From the NCBI GenBank assembly GCA_000803105.1, contig JTDA01000005.1, positions 62,001 through 126,000 of the forward strand: a stretch of DNA of 64,000 nt. Direction: 5' to 3'. Positions 44,452-53,796 of this stretch are shown here, piece after piece; within the stretch, counting starts at the first letter, position 1, and each line of letters begins with the position of its first letter. Below the pieces are notes generated by a model. That model saw nothing but the letters and a program-made list of their open reading frames with translations. It was not told the origin of the DNA and made no database searches. The translations under genes were made by a program, and so were the position numbers. This DNA is from Coprobacter secundus (GTDB lineage Bacteria > Bacteroidota > Bacteroidia > Bacteroidales > Coprobacteraceae).

Positions 44452-46089
44452 TTAATTTTTTCTTTCCAATTCACGGAGGTTATCCATTTTTTTCTTTTCG
44501 AGAAATTCATAAATCCCATGTAAATGTTCAGTTACTTTTTGATTTCCGAATTCGTACACTTTAGTGACAAGGCCATCTAAAAAGTCCCGGTCGTGAGATA
44601 CCACTATAAGTGTTCCGTCAAAATCTTGTAATGCCATTTTTAAGATGTCTTTTGTTTTCAAATCGAGATGGTTGGTAGGCTCGTCAAGTATCAATAAGTT
44701 AACGGGTTCAAGTAACAGTTTTATCATAGCCAAGCGACTTCTTTCTCCTCCGGAGAGGACCTTGACTTTTTTAGTAGAATTTTCTCCACCAAACATAAAA
44801 GCTCCGAGTATATCTCGTATTTTTGTACGTATATCACCTTTTGCCACATTGTCTATTGTTTGAAAAACAGTAAGTTCTTCATCGAGCAAAGATGCCTGAT
44901 TTTGCGCAAAATACCCGATTTGTACGTTGTGTCCTAACGTCAGAATGCCTTCATGCTCTATTTCATTCATAATACATTTTACAAGTGTCGATTTACCTTC
45001 TCCATTTCTGCCGACAAAAGCAACTTTGTCCCCTCGTTCAATAGTGAAAGATACATTTTTAAATATCGTATGATTCCCATAACTTTTCCCTACATTTTCG
45101 GCAATAACAGGATAGTTTCCCGAGCGAGGAGATGGTGGAAATCGGAGTTTTAAAGCAGAAGTATCTTCTTCGTCGACTTCTATCAATTCTAATTTTTCAA
45201 GCATTTTTACCCTTGACTGGACTTGTAGCGTCTTGGAATAGGTTCCTTTGAATCGCTCAATAAAATCTTTTGTATCAGCAATCATCTTTTGTTGGTCATT
45301 ATAGGCCTTTTGTTGTTGTTCTCTACGTTCTTTCCTGAGTTCAAGGTATTTAGAGTAATTCACTTTATAGTCATAAATACGTCCCATGGTAACTTCTATG
45401 GTTCGTGCTGTGATATTGTCAACAAAAGCCTTGTCATGTGAAATTACAATAACAGCTTTGGCACTATTGACAAGGAAATCTTCCAACCACTGTATTGATT
45501 CTATATCCAAATGGTTAGTAGGTTCGTCAAGCAATAATATATCCGGTTTTTTCAATAATAGTTTTGCTAATTCAATACGCATTCTCCATCCTCCGCTAAA
45601 ATCGGAAGTGGGGCGGTCGAAGTCGCTTCGTTTAAATCCGAGGCCTAATAGAATTTTCTCAACATCTTCTTCGTAATTAGTTACATCTATTGCATAGAAT
45701 TTTTCGCTTAAAGCAGATACTTCTTCTATTAATGCATAGTAACTTTCAGATTCGTAATCAGTTCGGTTTGCCAATTCATTATTGAGATACTCGATTTTTT
45801 TCTCCATTTCGAAAAGATGAGAAAAGGCTTGAGATGTTTCTTCGAAGACAGAACAAGTATTGTCTGTCATCAAATGTTGGGGAAGGTATGCAATGACCGT
45901 ATCTTTAGGTGCAGATATACAACCTTTATTGGGTGTGCGTATACCGGCAAGTATTTTTAGAAGAGTTGATTTTCCAGCACCATTTTTTCCCATTAGGGCA
46001 ATGCGATCTTTATCATTTATAACAAATGAGATGTCATGAAAGAGAGTTGTCCCTCCAAATTCTACAGTAAGTCCGTCGACAGAAATCAT
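44452..46089 (-). CDS. ABC-F family ATPase
   Basis: A 545-residue soluble protein with two ABC domains and no membrane part, separated by a charged linker with a coiled-coil-like 'RKERREQQQKAYNDQQKM'. Walker A GKNGAGKS and GRNGEGKS, signatures FSGGWRMR and LSGGERSR, Walker B 'DILLLDEPTNHLD' and 'NLLILDEPTNHLD' are all intact. ABC-F proteins act on ribosomes (EttA/Uup-like). The sequence cannot separate a housekeeping Uup-type role from antibiotic protection. It heads the operon with yjbQ and the EFR1 gene. Confidence 0.92.
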   Translation of the reverse strand: MISVDGLTVEFGGTTLFHDISFVINDKDRIALMGKNGAGKSTLLKILAGIRTPNKGCISAPKDTVIAYLPQHLMTDNTCSVFEETSQAFSHLFEMEKKIEYLNNELANRTDYESESYYALIEEVSALSEKFYAIDVTNYEEDVEKILLGLGFKRSDFDRPTSDFSGGWRMRIELAKLLLKKPDILLLDEPTNHLDIESIQWLEDFLVNSAKAVIVISHDKAFVDNITARTIEVTMGRIYDYKVNYSKYLELRKERREQQQKAYNDQQKMIADTKDFIERFKGTYSKTLQVQSRVKMLEKLELIEVDEEDTSALKLRFPPSPRSGNYPVIAENVGKSYGNHTIFKNVSFTIERGDKVAFVGRNGEGKSTLVKCIMNEIEHEGILTLGHNVQIGYFAQNQASLLDEELTVFQTIDNVAKGDIRTKIRDILGAFMFGGENSTKKVKVLSGGERSRLAMIKLLLEPVNLLILDEPTNHLDLKTKDILKMALQDFDGTLIVVSHDRDFLDGLVTKVYEFGNQKVTEHLHGIYEFLEKKKMDNLRELERKN

Positions 46090-46255
46090 AAATTTTTTTG
46101 TTTAGACGCAAAGATAGATATTTTATTTAATCTAGTCATGATGCATATGATTAGGAATATCTTATTTTACGGTATGTTTTTCTATAATAATTTTTGTTCT
46201 AGGGTAAGGAAAAACTAAAAAATGTTTGTAAATTGCACAAAAAATAAAATAATAT

Positions 46256-47458
46256 ATGAGAACATATCTGGTGACCGGCGCTGCAGGTTTTATTGGTGCC
46301 AATTTTTTGAAATATATTTTAGTTAAATACGGTGAGGATATTAAAGTTATAGTATTGGATAAGTTGACTTATGCCGGGAATTTGGGAACTATTAAGAATG
46401 AACTGAAAGATCCTCGGGTTAGATTTGTAAAAGGAGATATTGGTAATACAGAGTTGGTTTCTCAGATTTTTGCAGATTATGATATCGATTTTGTTGTAAA
46501 TTTTGCAGCAGAATCGCATGTGGATCGTAGTATTACGAATCCTCAGTTATTTTTGGAAACAAATATATTAGGAACCCAAAATATATTGAATTGTGCTAAA
46601 ATAGCCTGGACTACGGGTACCGATAAGGAAGGTTACCCTACATATCGTTCTGGTAAAAAATATTTGCAAGTTTCGACAGATGAGGTATATGGTTCTTTGT
46701 CTAAAGATTATGATGAACCTCATCTACTTGTCATAGAAGATGAGGTCGTGAAAACTGTCGTGAAAGGCAGAACTAAAATACAAACCTATGGAAAGAAGTA
46801 TTTTACAGAGGAGACACCTTTGGACCCTCGTTCTCCTTATTCGGCTTCTAAAACTGGAGCTGATTTAATAGTCAAGGCCTATCATGAGACTTTTAGAATG
46901 CCAATAAATATCACTCGTTGTTCCAATAATTATGGACCATATCATTTTCCGGAAAAGCTTATACCGCTGATTATTAAGAATATACTTGAGGGTCGTTTGT
47001 TACCAGTGTATGGTAAAGGTGAGAACGTACGAGATTGGCTTTACGTGGAAGATCATGCAAAGGCGATAGATATGGTGCTGAACAAAGGACGCATAGGAGA
47101 AATATATAATATCGGAGGGTTCAATGAAGAACAGAATATTAATATAGTAAAATTGACAATTAAGACGATTGCACGTCTTATGGATGAAGAACCTAAATAT
47201 CGTAAAGTTCTTAAAACTGATTTATCAAATATAAATGAGACGTTGATTACTTTTGTCGGAGATCGTTTGGGTCACGATATGCGTTATGCGATAGATCCAT
47301 CTAAAATTGCTAAAGAATTAGGTTGGTATCCAGAAACCCCGTTTGAAAAAGGTATTGAAAAAACTATTCGCTGGTATTTGGAAAATCAAGACTGGGTGGA
47401 AGAGGTGATTAGTGGAGATTATCAGAAATATTATGAACAAATGTATTCTAATCGTTAG
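46256..47458 (+). CDS. rfbB: dTDP-glucose 4,6-dehydratase
   Basis: Converts dTDP-glucose to dTDP-4-keto-6-deoxyglucose. Rossmann 'VTGAAGFIGANFLKYIL', catalytic 'STDEVYGSL' and 'YSASKTGADLIVKAYH' with YxxxK, plus 'NNYGPYHFPEKLIPL'. At 400 residues it is longer than the 350-residue E. coli form because of an insertion near residue 155-180. It starts the nucleotide-sugar island; no dTDP-rhamnose genes (rfbC, rfbD) follow. Confidence 0.93.
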   Translation: MRTYLVTGAAGFIGANFLKYILVKYGEDIKVIVLDKLTYAGNLGTIKNELKDPRVRFVKGDIGNTELVSQIFADYDIDFVVNFAAESHVDRSITNPQLFLETNILGTQNILNCAKIAWTTGTDKEGYPTYRSGKKYLQVSTDEVYGSLSKDYDEPHLLVIEDEVVKTVVKGRTKIQTYGKKYFTEETPLDPRSPYSASKTGADLIVKAYHETFRMPINITRCSNNYGPYHFPEKLIPLIIKNILEGRLLPVYGKGENVRDWLYVEDHAKAIDMVLNKGRIGEIYNIGGFNEEQNINIVKLTIKTIARLMDEEPKYRKVLKTDLSNINETLITFVGDRLGHDMRYAIDPSKIAKELGWYPETPFEKGIEKTIRWYLENQDWVEEVISGDYQKYYEQMYSNR

Positions 47459-47489
47459 GTAAAAATCTCATTTAACTTGTAATTTTTAG

Positions 47490-48389
47490 ATGAAAGGTAT
47501 AGTTTTAGCGGGAGGAGCAGGTACACGTCTATATCCAATAACCAAAGGGATATCGAAACAAATGTTGCCGGTATATGATAAACCGATGATATATTATCCT
47601 ATATCAGTTCTTATGTTGGCGGGAATAAGGGAGATACTAATAATTTCTACACCTTATGATTTACCTGGATTTAAGCGTTTGTTGGGTGATGGGTCTGCGT
47701 TAGGTATATCATTTGAATATGCGGAACAACCATCTCCGGATGGATTAGCTCAGGCTTTTATTATTGGGGAAAAATTTATTGGAAATGATTCCGTTTGTTT
47801 GGTATTGGGCGATAATATTTTTTATGGTCAGAGTTTTACGAGCATGTTACAGAAAGCTGTGCTAACAGCAGAAAAAGATGGTTTAGCGACTATTTTTGGC
47901 TATAGAGTGGGGGATCCGGAAAGATATGGAGTGGCGGCTTTTGATCAGGAAGGGAATGTGGTATCTATAGAAGAAAAACCTGTAAGACCAAAATCGAATT
48001 ATGCTGTGGTAGGTCTTTATTTTTATCCGAATAAGGTGATTCGTGTTGCTCGAAATATAAAGCCTTCGGCCCGAGGAGAGCTTGAGATAACTTCTGTAAA
48101 TCAGAAGTTTTTGGAAGATGGGGAATTAAAGGTTCAATTGATGGGACGAGGATTTGCTTGGCTTGATACCGGGACGCATGAATCTCTTTTTGAAGCATCA
48201 AACTTCATTGAAACCATAGAACATAGACAGGGATTAAAAGTCGCTTGTCTTGAGGAAATAGCTTATAGAAAAGGATGGATAACAAGAGAAGAGATGCTTG
48301 ATTTAGCAGAACCGATGAAAAAAAACGAATATGGACAGTATATGATAAATCTGGTAAAAGATATTCCTGATGAATTTGGAGTCTGTTAA
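47490..48389 (+). CDS. rfbA: glucose-1-phosphate thymidylyltransferase
   Basis: Makes dTDP-glucose. 299 residues with N-terminal 'GIVLAGGAGTRLYPITKGISKQMLPVYDKP' (nucleotide-binding signature) and 'LVLGDNIFYG'. It supplies the substrate of rfbB. The last 20 bases overlap the next gene. Confidence 0.95.
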   Translation: MKGIVLAGGAGTRLYPITKGISKQMLPVYDKPMIYYPISVLMLAGIREILIISTPYDLPGFKRLLGDGSALGISFEYAEQPSPDGLAQAFIIGEKFIGNDSVCLVLGDNIFYGQSFTSMLQKAVLTAEKDGLATIFGYRVGDPERYGVAAFDQEGNVVSIEEKPVRPKSNYAVVGLYFYPNKVIRVARNIKPSARGELEITSVNQKFLEDGELKVQLMGRGFAWLDTGTHESLFEASNFIETIEHRQGLKVACLEEIAYRKGWITREEMLDLAEPMKKNEYGQYMINLVKDIPDEFGVC

Positions 48390-48792
48390 AGTAATAAATT
48401 TGCCTCGTATTGAAGATAGAAGAGGAAATCTTTCTTTTATTGAAGGAAATAGACACATTCCTTTTGAGATAGCACGTACTTATTGTATATACGATGTTCC
48501 TGGTGGACAGTTTCGTAGTGGACATGCTTATTATACTCAGCAAGAGTTTATTGTAGCTCTTTCTGGTAGTTTCGATGTCGTTTTAACAGATGGAGTTCAA
48601 GAAAAAACTATTTCATTGAATCGTTCTTATTATGGGATTTATATTCCTAAAATGATATGGCGTCAGCTAACAAATTTTTCTACAAATTCATTAGCTTTGG
48701 TATTGGCTTCAATTCCTTTTGACGAATCTGACTATATACGGGATTTTGAGAAATATAAAAAGATACAAAATGAAGCGTACAACTATATATGA
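48370..48792 (+). CDS. FdtA-type ketoisomerase with altered active site
   Basis: A 140-residue cupin (PF05523-type) related to FdtA/QdtA 3,4-ketoisomerases of dTDP-4-keto-6-deoxyglucose. The fold strands 'FEIARTYCIYDVPGG' and 'QEFIVALSGSFDVVL' align with its neighbour. In the motif where FdtA has HAH it reads 'GHAYY', so one catalytic histidine is Tyr (residue 54) and the other is kept (residue 52). It could be inactive, differently specific, or a partner subunit. Both ends overlap adjacent genes, suggesting tight coupling. Confidence 0.8.
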   Translation: MNLESVKVINLPRIEDRRGNLSFIEGNRHIPFEIARTYCIYDVPGGQFRSGHAYYTQQEFIVALSGSFDVVLTDGVQEKTISLNRSYYGIYIPKMIWRQLTNFSTNSLALVLASIPFDESDYIRDFEKYKKIQNEAYNYI

Positions 48793-49186
48793 TTGTTCTG
48801 TTGTAGAACTTCCTCGTATTTATGATCCAGGAGGTAACATTACACCTATTCATGGGCAGCATAATATCCCGTTCAATATATCAAGAGTATTTTATTTGTA
48901 TGATATTCCGGGCGGGGAATCTCGAGGGGCTCATGCCCATAAAAGTTGTCATCAATTTATTATTGCGGCCAGTGGAAGTTTTGAAGTTTTTTTGGACGAT
49001 GGAGAGAATAAACGTACAGTTTTATTGAATCGGCCTTATTATGGATTACACGTGCCTCCGGGCATATGGGCAGCTCAACAGAGTTTCTCTTCAGGATCTA
49101 TTTGTTTGGTACTTGCTTCTGAAAATTATGATGAAGCAGATTATATTCGGGATTATGAGGAGTTTTTGAAAATACGGGACTTTTAA
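48770..49186 (+). CDS. fdtA: FdtA-type dTDP-6-deoxy-hexos-4-ulose 3,4-ketoisomerase
   Basis: A 138-residue cupin from the ATG at 48770 (the frame opens at 48719). Motif 'SRGAHAHKSCHQFIIAASGSF' has both catalytic His (residues 55 and 57). It should move the keto group to C3 to give the substrate of an aminotransferase. Together with rfbA, rfbB and the next gene this builds dTDP-3-amino-3,6-dideoxyhexose (Fuc3N or Qui3N type). The genes overlap by 23 bases. Confidence 0.85.
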   Translation: MKRTTIYDCSVVELPRIYDPGGNITPIHGQHNIPFNISRVFYLYDIPGGESRGAHAHKSCHQFIIAASGSFEVFLDDGENKRTVLLNRPYYGLHVPPGIWAAQQSFSSGSICLVLASENYDEADYIRDYEEFLKIRDF

Positions 49187-49193
49187 GAGCTAC

Positions 49194-50309
49194 ATGAAAT
49201 TTTTAGATTTGCAGAAGGTAAATGCTGTATATGCGACAGATTTGAAACGTATTGCAGCAGAAGTGATAGATTCGGGATGGTATCTATTGGGAAAATATGT
49301 AAAGTTATTTGAGGAGCAGCTGTCATCTTATTTAGATTGCAAATATGCTGTTGCTACTGGCAATGGATTAGATGCATTGCGTTTGATACTAAGGGCATAT
49401 ATTGAGATGGGGGTTATGCAGGAGGGAGATGAAGTTATAGTACCTGCGAATACTTATATTGCAACAATTTTGGCAATCACGGATAATCGATTAGTCCCGG
49501 TTTTTGTAGAACCGGATGAACAGACATTAAATTTAGATTTTTCTCTGATAGAAAATTATGTAACAAATCGTACTAAAGCGATTATGCTGGTCCATCTATA
49601 TGGTCGTTGTTGTTGGGGTGAGCAGGTAAAAATGGTGGCTCGGAAGTATAATCTTAAAATTGTGGAAGATAATGCTCAGGCAATGGGGGCTAAAAGTCAT
49701 ATTTGTGGGTTGTCAGGCAGTTATATGACAGGGGCGTTGGGTGATGCTGCAGGGAATAGCTTTTATCCTACTAAGAATTTGGGAGCTCTTGGCGATTCTG
49801 GAGCTGTGACGACTTCCGATGAGGAATTAGCAATGGTTGTGAGGGCATTGGCGAATTATGGATCAGAAAAAAAATATTATAATCGTTATCAAGGATTTAA
49901 TAGTCGTATGGATGAGTTACAAGCTGCATTTTTATCATTAAAATTGAAATACCTTGATATTGAGAATGAGAGAAGAAGGGTGAATGCAGAGACATATTCG
50001 ATATTATTGCAAAATGCTGAATTAATTTTACCACAACAAGCTGGAGAAGAGCATATTTGGCATCAGTATATTGTTCGGTCAAGTAAGAGGAACCAATTAC
50101 AAAACTGGCTTCAAAAGCAAGGTGTTGATACGCAGATACATTATCCACTTCCTCCTCATCAGCAAGAGTGTTATCCTGAATATAATCATCTTTCTTTTCC
50201 TTTGACAGAGCGGCTAAGTCAGGAAATTTTAAGTTTACCAATCTCTTCATATATGGGGAAAGAAGAATTAACAATAATTGCAGAAGCTATAAATAGTTTT
50301 GCAGAATAG
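49194..50309 (+). CDS. fdtB: FdtB-type sugar aminotransferase (DegT/DnrJ/EryC1)
   Basis: A 371-residue PLP enzyme. The cofactor Lys is in 'NSFYPTKNLGALGDSGA', the phosphate-binding segment 'ATGNGLDALRLIL' near residue 58, and 'EDNAQAMGAK' carries the Asp that contacts the pyridine nitrogen. It aminates C3 of the keto-sugar from the ketoisomerase. No acetyltransferase (FdtC) follows. Confidence 0.88.
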   Translation: MKFLDLQKVNAVYATDLKRIAAEVIDSGWYLLGKYVKLFEEQLSSYLDCKYAVATGNGLDALRLILRAYIEMGVMQEGDEVIVPANTYIATILAITDNRLVPVFVEPDEQTLNLDFSLIENYVTNRTKAIMLVHLYGRCCWGEQVKMVARKYNLKIVEDNAQAMGAKSHICGLSGSYMTGALGDAAGNSFYPTKNLGALGDSGAVTTSDEELAMVVRALANYGSEKKYYNRYQGFNSRMDELQAAFLSLKLKYLDIENERRRVNAETYSILLQNAELILPQQAGEEHIWHQYIVRSSKRNQLQNWLQKQGVDTQIHYPLPPHQQECYPEYNHLSFPLTERLSQEILSLPISSYMGKEELTIIAEAINSFAE

Positions 50310-50329
50310 TTTGTTATGTATTATATTTG
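50298..50329 (+). promoter_or_regulatory. promoter of GDP-fucose genes
   Basis: TTTG (50298-50301), 20-bp spacer and TATATTTG (50322-50329). It starts within the last codons of fdtB, giving the GDP-sugar genes their own transcription. Confidence 0.65.
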
Positions 50330-50407
50330 AATAAAAAGTTGTAACTTAGCTCTCCGTTTACAGTTTTGGATAAAAATTGTAAAAGAGTAGTAGAATAAGT
50401 TTATTTT

Positions 50408-51448
50408 ATGAATATCAATCATGTCGTTATTATGGCTGGCGGTATTGGCAGCCGTTTTTGGCCGATGAGTACAACGGAGCATCCAAAGCAGTTTATAGAT
50501 GTTTTAGGGTGTGGACGGACATTGCTGCAATTGACGGCCGAACGTTTTGAGGGAATTGTTCCAGCAGAGAATATATGGGTTGTAACTTCAAAGAGGTATA
50601 AAAGCCTTGTCCAAGCTCAATTACCAACTATTTCTGAGTCTCATATATTATTGGAACCTTGTATGAGAAATACGGCACCTTGTATTGCTTATGTGAGCTG
50701 GAAAATAAAAAAAAATTATCCTAATGCTAATGTTGTAGTTACCCCGTCTGATCATATTGTTACAGATATTTCCGAATTTAAACGAGTAATTATAGCTTCC
50801 CTTGATTTTGTTACTCGGTCTGAAGCTATTGTCACATTGGGGATGAAAGTATTGCGCCCTGAAACTGGATATGGTTATATAGCTGCAGCTTCGGAAGAAG
50901 GGGAGATAAGACGTGTAAAAGCGTTTAAAGAGAAACCTGATTTGGATACTGCAAAAAAATATTTGCAAGCAGGTAATTATTATTGGAATGCCGGGTTATT
51001 TATCTGGAATGTGAAGACCATAGAAATGGCTTTTCGTTTTTATCAGCCAAAAATTGCAGAAATATTTGATAAGATAGAAATAAGCATGGATACAATTTCG
51101 GAACAGATGGATGTTGATAAGATATTTCCTTCCTGTCCTTCTATTTCTATTGATTATGCTATTATGGAAAAGGCTGATGATATTTATGTTTTTCCTGCTG
51201 ATTTTGGATGGTCGGATTTAGGAACTTGGGGATCTCTACATAATATGTTAAGCCAAGACTCGGATAATAATGCCTGTGTTGGAAGTAATCTTTCTTTAAT
51301 CGAGTCTAAAGGGTGTATTATACATATGCCTGAGAATAAAAAGGTTGTTATACAGGGACTTAATGGCTATATTGTAGCTGAAAAAGATAATACATTGTTG
51401 ATTTGCCGTTTAGAAGATGAACAACGTATAAAAGAATTTTCAAAATAG
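50408..51448 (+). CDS. manC: mannose-1-phosphate guanylyltransferase
   Basis: Makes GDP-mannose, the precursor for gmd/fcl. A 346-residue nucleotidyltransferase: 'VVIMAGGIGSRFWPMSTTEHPKQFI' near the N-terminus, 'VTPSDHIV' and 'ETGYGYI' in the middle. No cupin-type isomerase domain is present, so it is the short form. Confidence 0.92.
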   Translation: MNINHVVIMAGGIGSRFWPMSTTEHPKQFIDVLGCGRTLLQLTAERFEGIVPAENIWVVTSKRYKSLVQAQLPTISESHILLEPCMRNTAPCIAYVSWKIKKNYPNANVVVTPSDHIVTDISEFKRVIIASLDFVTRSEAIVTLGMKVLRPETGYGYIAAASEEGEIRRVKAFKEKPDLDTAKKYLQAGNYYWNAGLFIWNVKTIEMAFRFYQPKIAEIFDKIEISMDTISEQMDVDKIFPSCPSISIDYAIMEKADDIYVFPADFGWSDLGTWGSLHNMLSQDSDNNACVGSNLSLIESKGCIIHMPENKKVVIQGLNGYIVAEKDNTLLICRLEDEQRIKEFSK

Positions 51449-51452
51449 AAAA

Positions 51453-52583
51453 ATGAAAAAAGTTTTTGTATCAGGGTGTTATGATATGTTGCATAGCGGG
51501 CATGTCGCTTTTTTTGAAGAGGCAGCAAGTTATGGAGATTTGTATGTGGGCATTGGTTCTGATAAAACCTTGTATGAATTGAAGGCCCGCAAGCCTATCA
51601 ATACTGATGCTGAGCGCCTTTATATGGTGAAATCTTTACGGATGGTTAAGGATGCTTGGATAAACAGTGGTAGCGGTTTGTTGGATTTTGAAAAAGAATT
51701 GAGGCAACTAAAACCGGATATTTTTTTTGTTAACAGTGATGGGCACACACCTTTGAAAGAAAAATTGTGTAGAGATTTGGGTATTGAGTATATTGTGAGT
51801 AAGCGAATACCTCATGGAACGCTGCCTGCCCGCTCTACAACGATGCTACGTCAAGAATGTCGTATACCATATCGTATAGATTTGGCTGGGGGGTGGCTTG
51901 ACCAACCATATGTGAGTAAATATTATCCGGGGCCGGTTTTGACTATTTGTATAGAACCAGACTATGAGTTTAATGATAGGAGTGGAATGTCTACAAGTTC
52001 TCGGAAAAAAGCGATAGAGTTGTGGCAGACAGATATTCCTGAAGGTGATAAGGAAAAATTGGCAAAAACACTGTTCTGTTATGAGAATCCACCGGGAACA
52101 CCTTATATAAGTGGGTCTCAAGACTCTTTGGGAATCGTTATGCCGGGTTTGAATAAGTATGAGTATAATGGAGAATATTGGCCTGAGTCAATAGAGAGTG
52201 TCTTAGAAGACGATATATTGTCTTGGATTGAGAAGGTAATATGGCTTCTTCCGCTTTATCCTCGAACGGCCGATTATAATGCGATAGCTGATACTTGTAT
52301 TGATAAAGATTCAGCGCGAGATTTAAGTAATTCGGCTCGAAAATGTTGGGACGCGATATTAGAGAAAAATATTGATGCATTTGGAGAAGCTGTTAGAGAA
52401 AGTTTTGATGCACAAGTGAAGATGTTTCCTAATATGGTGAATTCGGATGTAATGGACCAAATAGAAGCATATCGGCATAATATAAAAGGATGGAAGTTAT
52501 GTGGTGCAGGAGGAGGTGGCTATTTGGTTTTTATAAGTGAGGAGCCTATAAAAAATACTATACAGATACGTATAAGAAGGTAA
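51453..52583 (+). CDS. nucleotidyltransferase fused to GHMP-type kinase
   Basis: A 376-residue fusion. Residues 1-130 are a cytidylyltransferase-like domain ('SGCYDMLHSGHVAFFEEA' has the HxGH motif; 'YELKARKPINTDAERLYMV' fits the R/S segment), like the RfaE2/TagD family. From about residue 136 there is a GHMP kinase-like domain: 'YRIDLAGGWLD' (substrate strand), 'SGMSTSS' (residues 177-183, ATP loop) and C-terminal 'CGAGGGGYL' (motif 3). This kinase-plus-nucleotidyltransferase logic resembles sugar salvage enzymes such as HldE or Fkp but with the domain order reversed relative to HldE. It may activate fucose or heptose; the substrate is inferred, not shown. It starts four bases after manC. 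Confidence 0.75.
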   Translation: MKKVFVSGCYDMLHSGHVAFFEEAASYGDLYVGIGSDKTLYELKARKPINTDAERLYMVKSLRMVKDAWINSGSGLLDFEKELRQLKPDIFFVNSDGHTPLKEKLCRDLGIEYIVSKRIPHGTLPARSTTMLRQECRIPYRIDLAGGWLDQPYVSKYYPGPVLTICIEPDYEFNDRSGMSTSSRKKAIELWQTDIPEGDKEKLAKTLFCYENPPGTPYISGSQDSLGIVMPGLNKYEYNGEYWPESIESVLEDDILSWIEKVIWLLPLYPRTADYNAIADTCIDKDSARDLSNSARKCWDAILEKNIDAFGEAVRESFDAQVKMFPNMVNSDVMDQIEAYRHNIKGWKLCGAGGGGYLVFISEEPIKNTIQIRIRR

Positions 52584-52610
52584 ATATGAATAAAAATTAA
52601 AAATGGATAT

Positions 52611-53765
52611 ATGTCAGATAAAGTTGCTTTAATTACGGGAATTACAGGACAGGATGGTGCATATTTGGCCGAGTACCTATTGAAAATGGGATATATGGTA
52701 CATGGTATCAAACGTCGTGCTTCATCTTTTAATACCGATCGTATCGATCATTTGTATGAAGATCCTCATAAAGAAGGCCGAAGGCTTATTTTACATTATG
52801 GAGACATGACCGATTCTTTGAATATAACCCGTATTATCAAAGAAGTACAACCGGATGAAATATATAATTTGGCAGCAATGAGTCATGTGAAAGTAAGTTT
52901 TGATACTCCAGAATATACGGCGAATGCAGATGCTTTGGGTACATTGCGTATTTTAGAGGCGGTCAGACTTCTTGATTTGACAAAGAAGACACGCATATAT
53001 CAGGCTTCTACTTCTGAATTATATGGTTTAGTACAGGAAGTCCCCCAAAAGGAGACTACTCCTTTTTATCCTCGTAGTCCCTATGCTGTAGCTAAATTGT
53101 ATGGTTATTGGATTACGGTAAATTACAGAGAAGCTTATGGGATACATGCAAATAATGGAATTCTTTTTAATCATGAATCTCCTTTGCGTGGGGAAACTTT
53201 TGTTACTCGAAAAATAACTCGAGCAGTGAGTCGCATTGTTTTGGGACATGAGAGTTGTTTATATTTGGGTAATTTGTCTTCAAAACGAGATTGGGGGCAT
53301 GCCAAAGATTATGTGAGAGCCATGCATGCTATTTTACAGCAACCTGAGCCTTCAGATTATGTTATTGCGACCGGGATTACGACAACTGTACGAGATTTTG
53401 TACGTATGGCTTTTGCTGAGGTAGGAGTTGGCGTTTGTTTCGAGGGAGAAGGAATTCATGAAAGAGCTTTTGTGGAAACTGTTGAGAAGAATAAGTTTAT
53501 AGATGTAGTTGGAGAAGAATATTTACCTATTGTAAATTCTCTTAAGGGTAAAACTATCGTTGCTGTGGATCCAGCTTACTTTAGACCGACAGAAGTTGAT
53601 TTGCTCATTGGAGATCCAACAAAATCAAAGACGATATTGGGCTGGGAGCCGGAGTATGATTTACCGGCATTGATTGCGGATATGGTTAGTAATGATATAA
53701 AGTTAACCAAGAAGGAAACATATTTAAGAGATGGTGGTTACCAGACATTGAATTATTACGAATAA
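52611..53765 (+). CDS. gmd: GDP-mannose 4,6-dehydratase
   Basis: First step from GDP-mannose to GDP-L-fucose. 384 residues with 'ALITGITGQDGAYLAEYLL' (NADP loop), 'STSELYGLVQEVPQKETTPFYPRSPYAVAKLYGYW' region carrying YxxxK, and 'GVGVCFEGEG'. The length is typical of Gmd. Confidence 0.96.
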   Translation: MSDKVALITGITGQDGAYLAEYLLKMGYMVHGIKRRASSFNTDRIDHLYEDPHKEGRRLILHYGDMTDSLNITRIIKEVQPDEIYNLAAMSHVKVSFDTPEYTANADALGTLRILEAVRLLDLTKKTRIYQASTSELYGLVQEVPQKETTPFYPRSPYAVAKLYGYWITVNYREAYGIHANNGILFNHESPLRGETFVTRKITRAVSRIVLGHESCLYLGNLSSKRDWGHAKDYVRAMHAILQQPEPSDYVIATGITTTVRDFVRMAFAEVGVGVCFEGEGIHERAFVETVEKNKFIDVVGEEYLPIVNSLKGKTIVAVDPAYFRPTEVDLLIGDPTKSKTILGWEPEYDLPALIADMVSNDIKLTKKETYLRDGGYQTLNYYE

Positions 53766-53796
53766 TATCTTATTTGTTTTCATATTTAGAGGATAA

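Noticed and set aside
44322..44519. 65-codon frame reading as a separate small protein
   Set aside because: Its C-terminal half is the N-terminus of the frameshifted yjbQ, and its N-terminal half antisense-free overlaps the end of the ABC-F gene in another frame; not a gene of its own.
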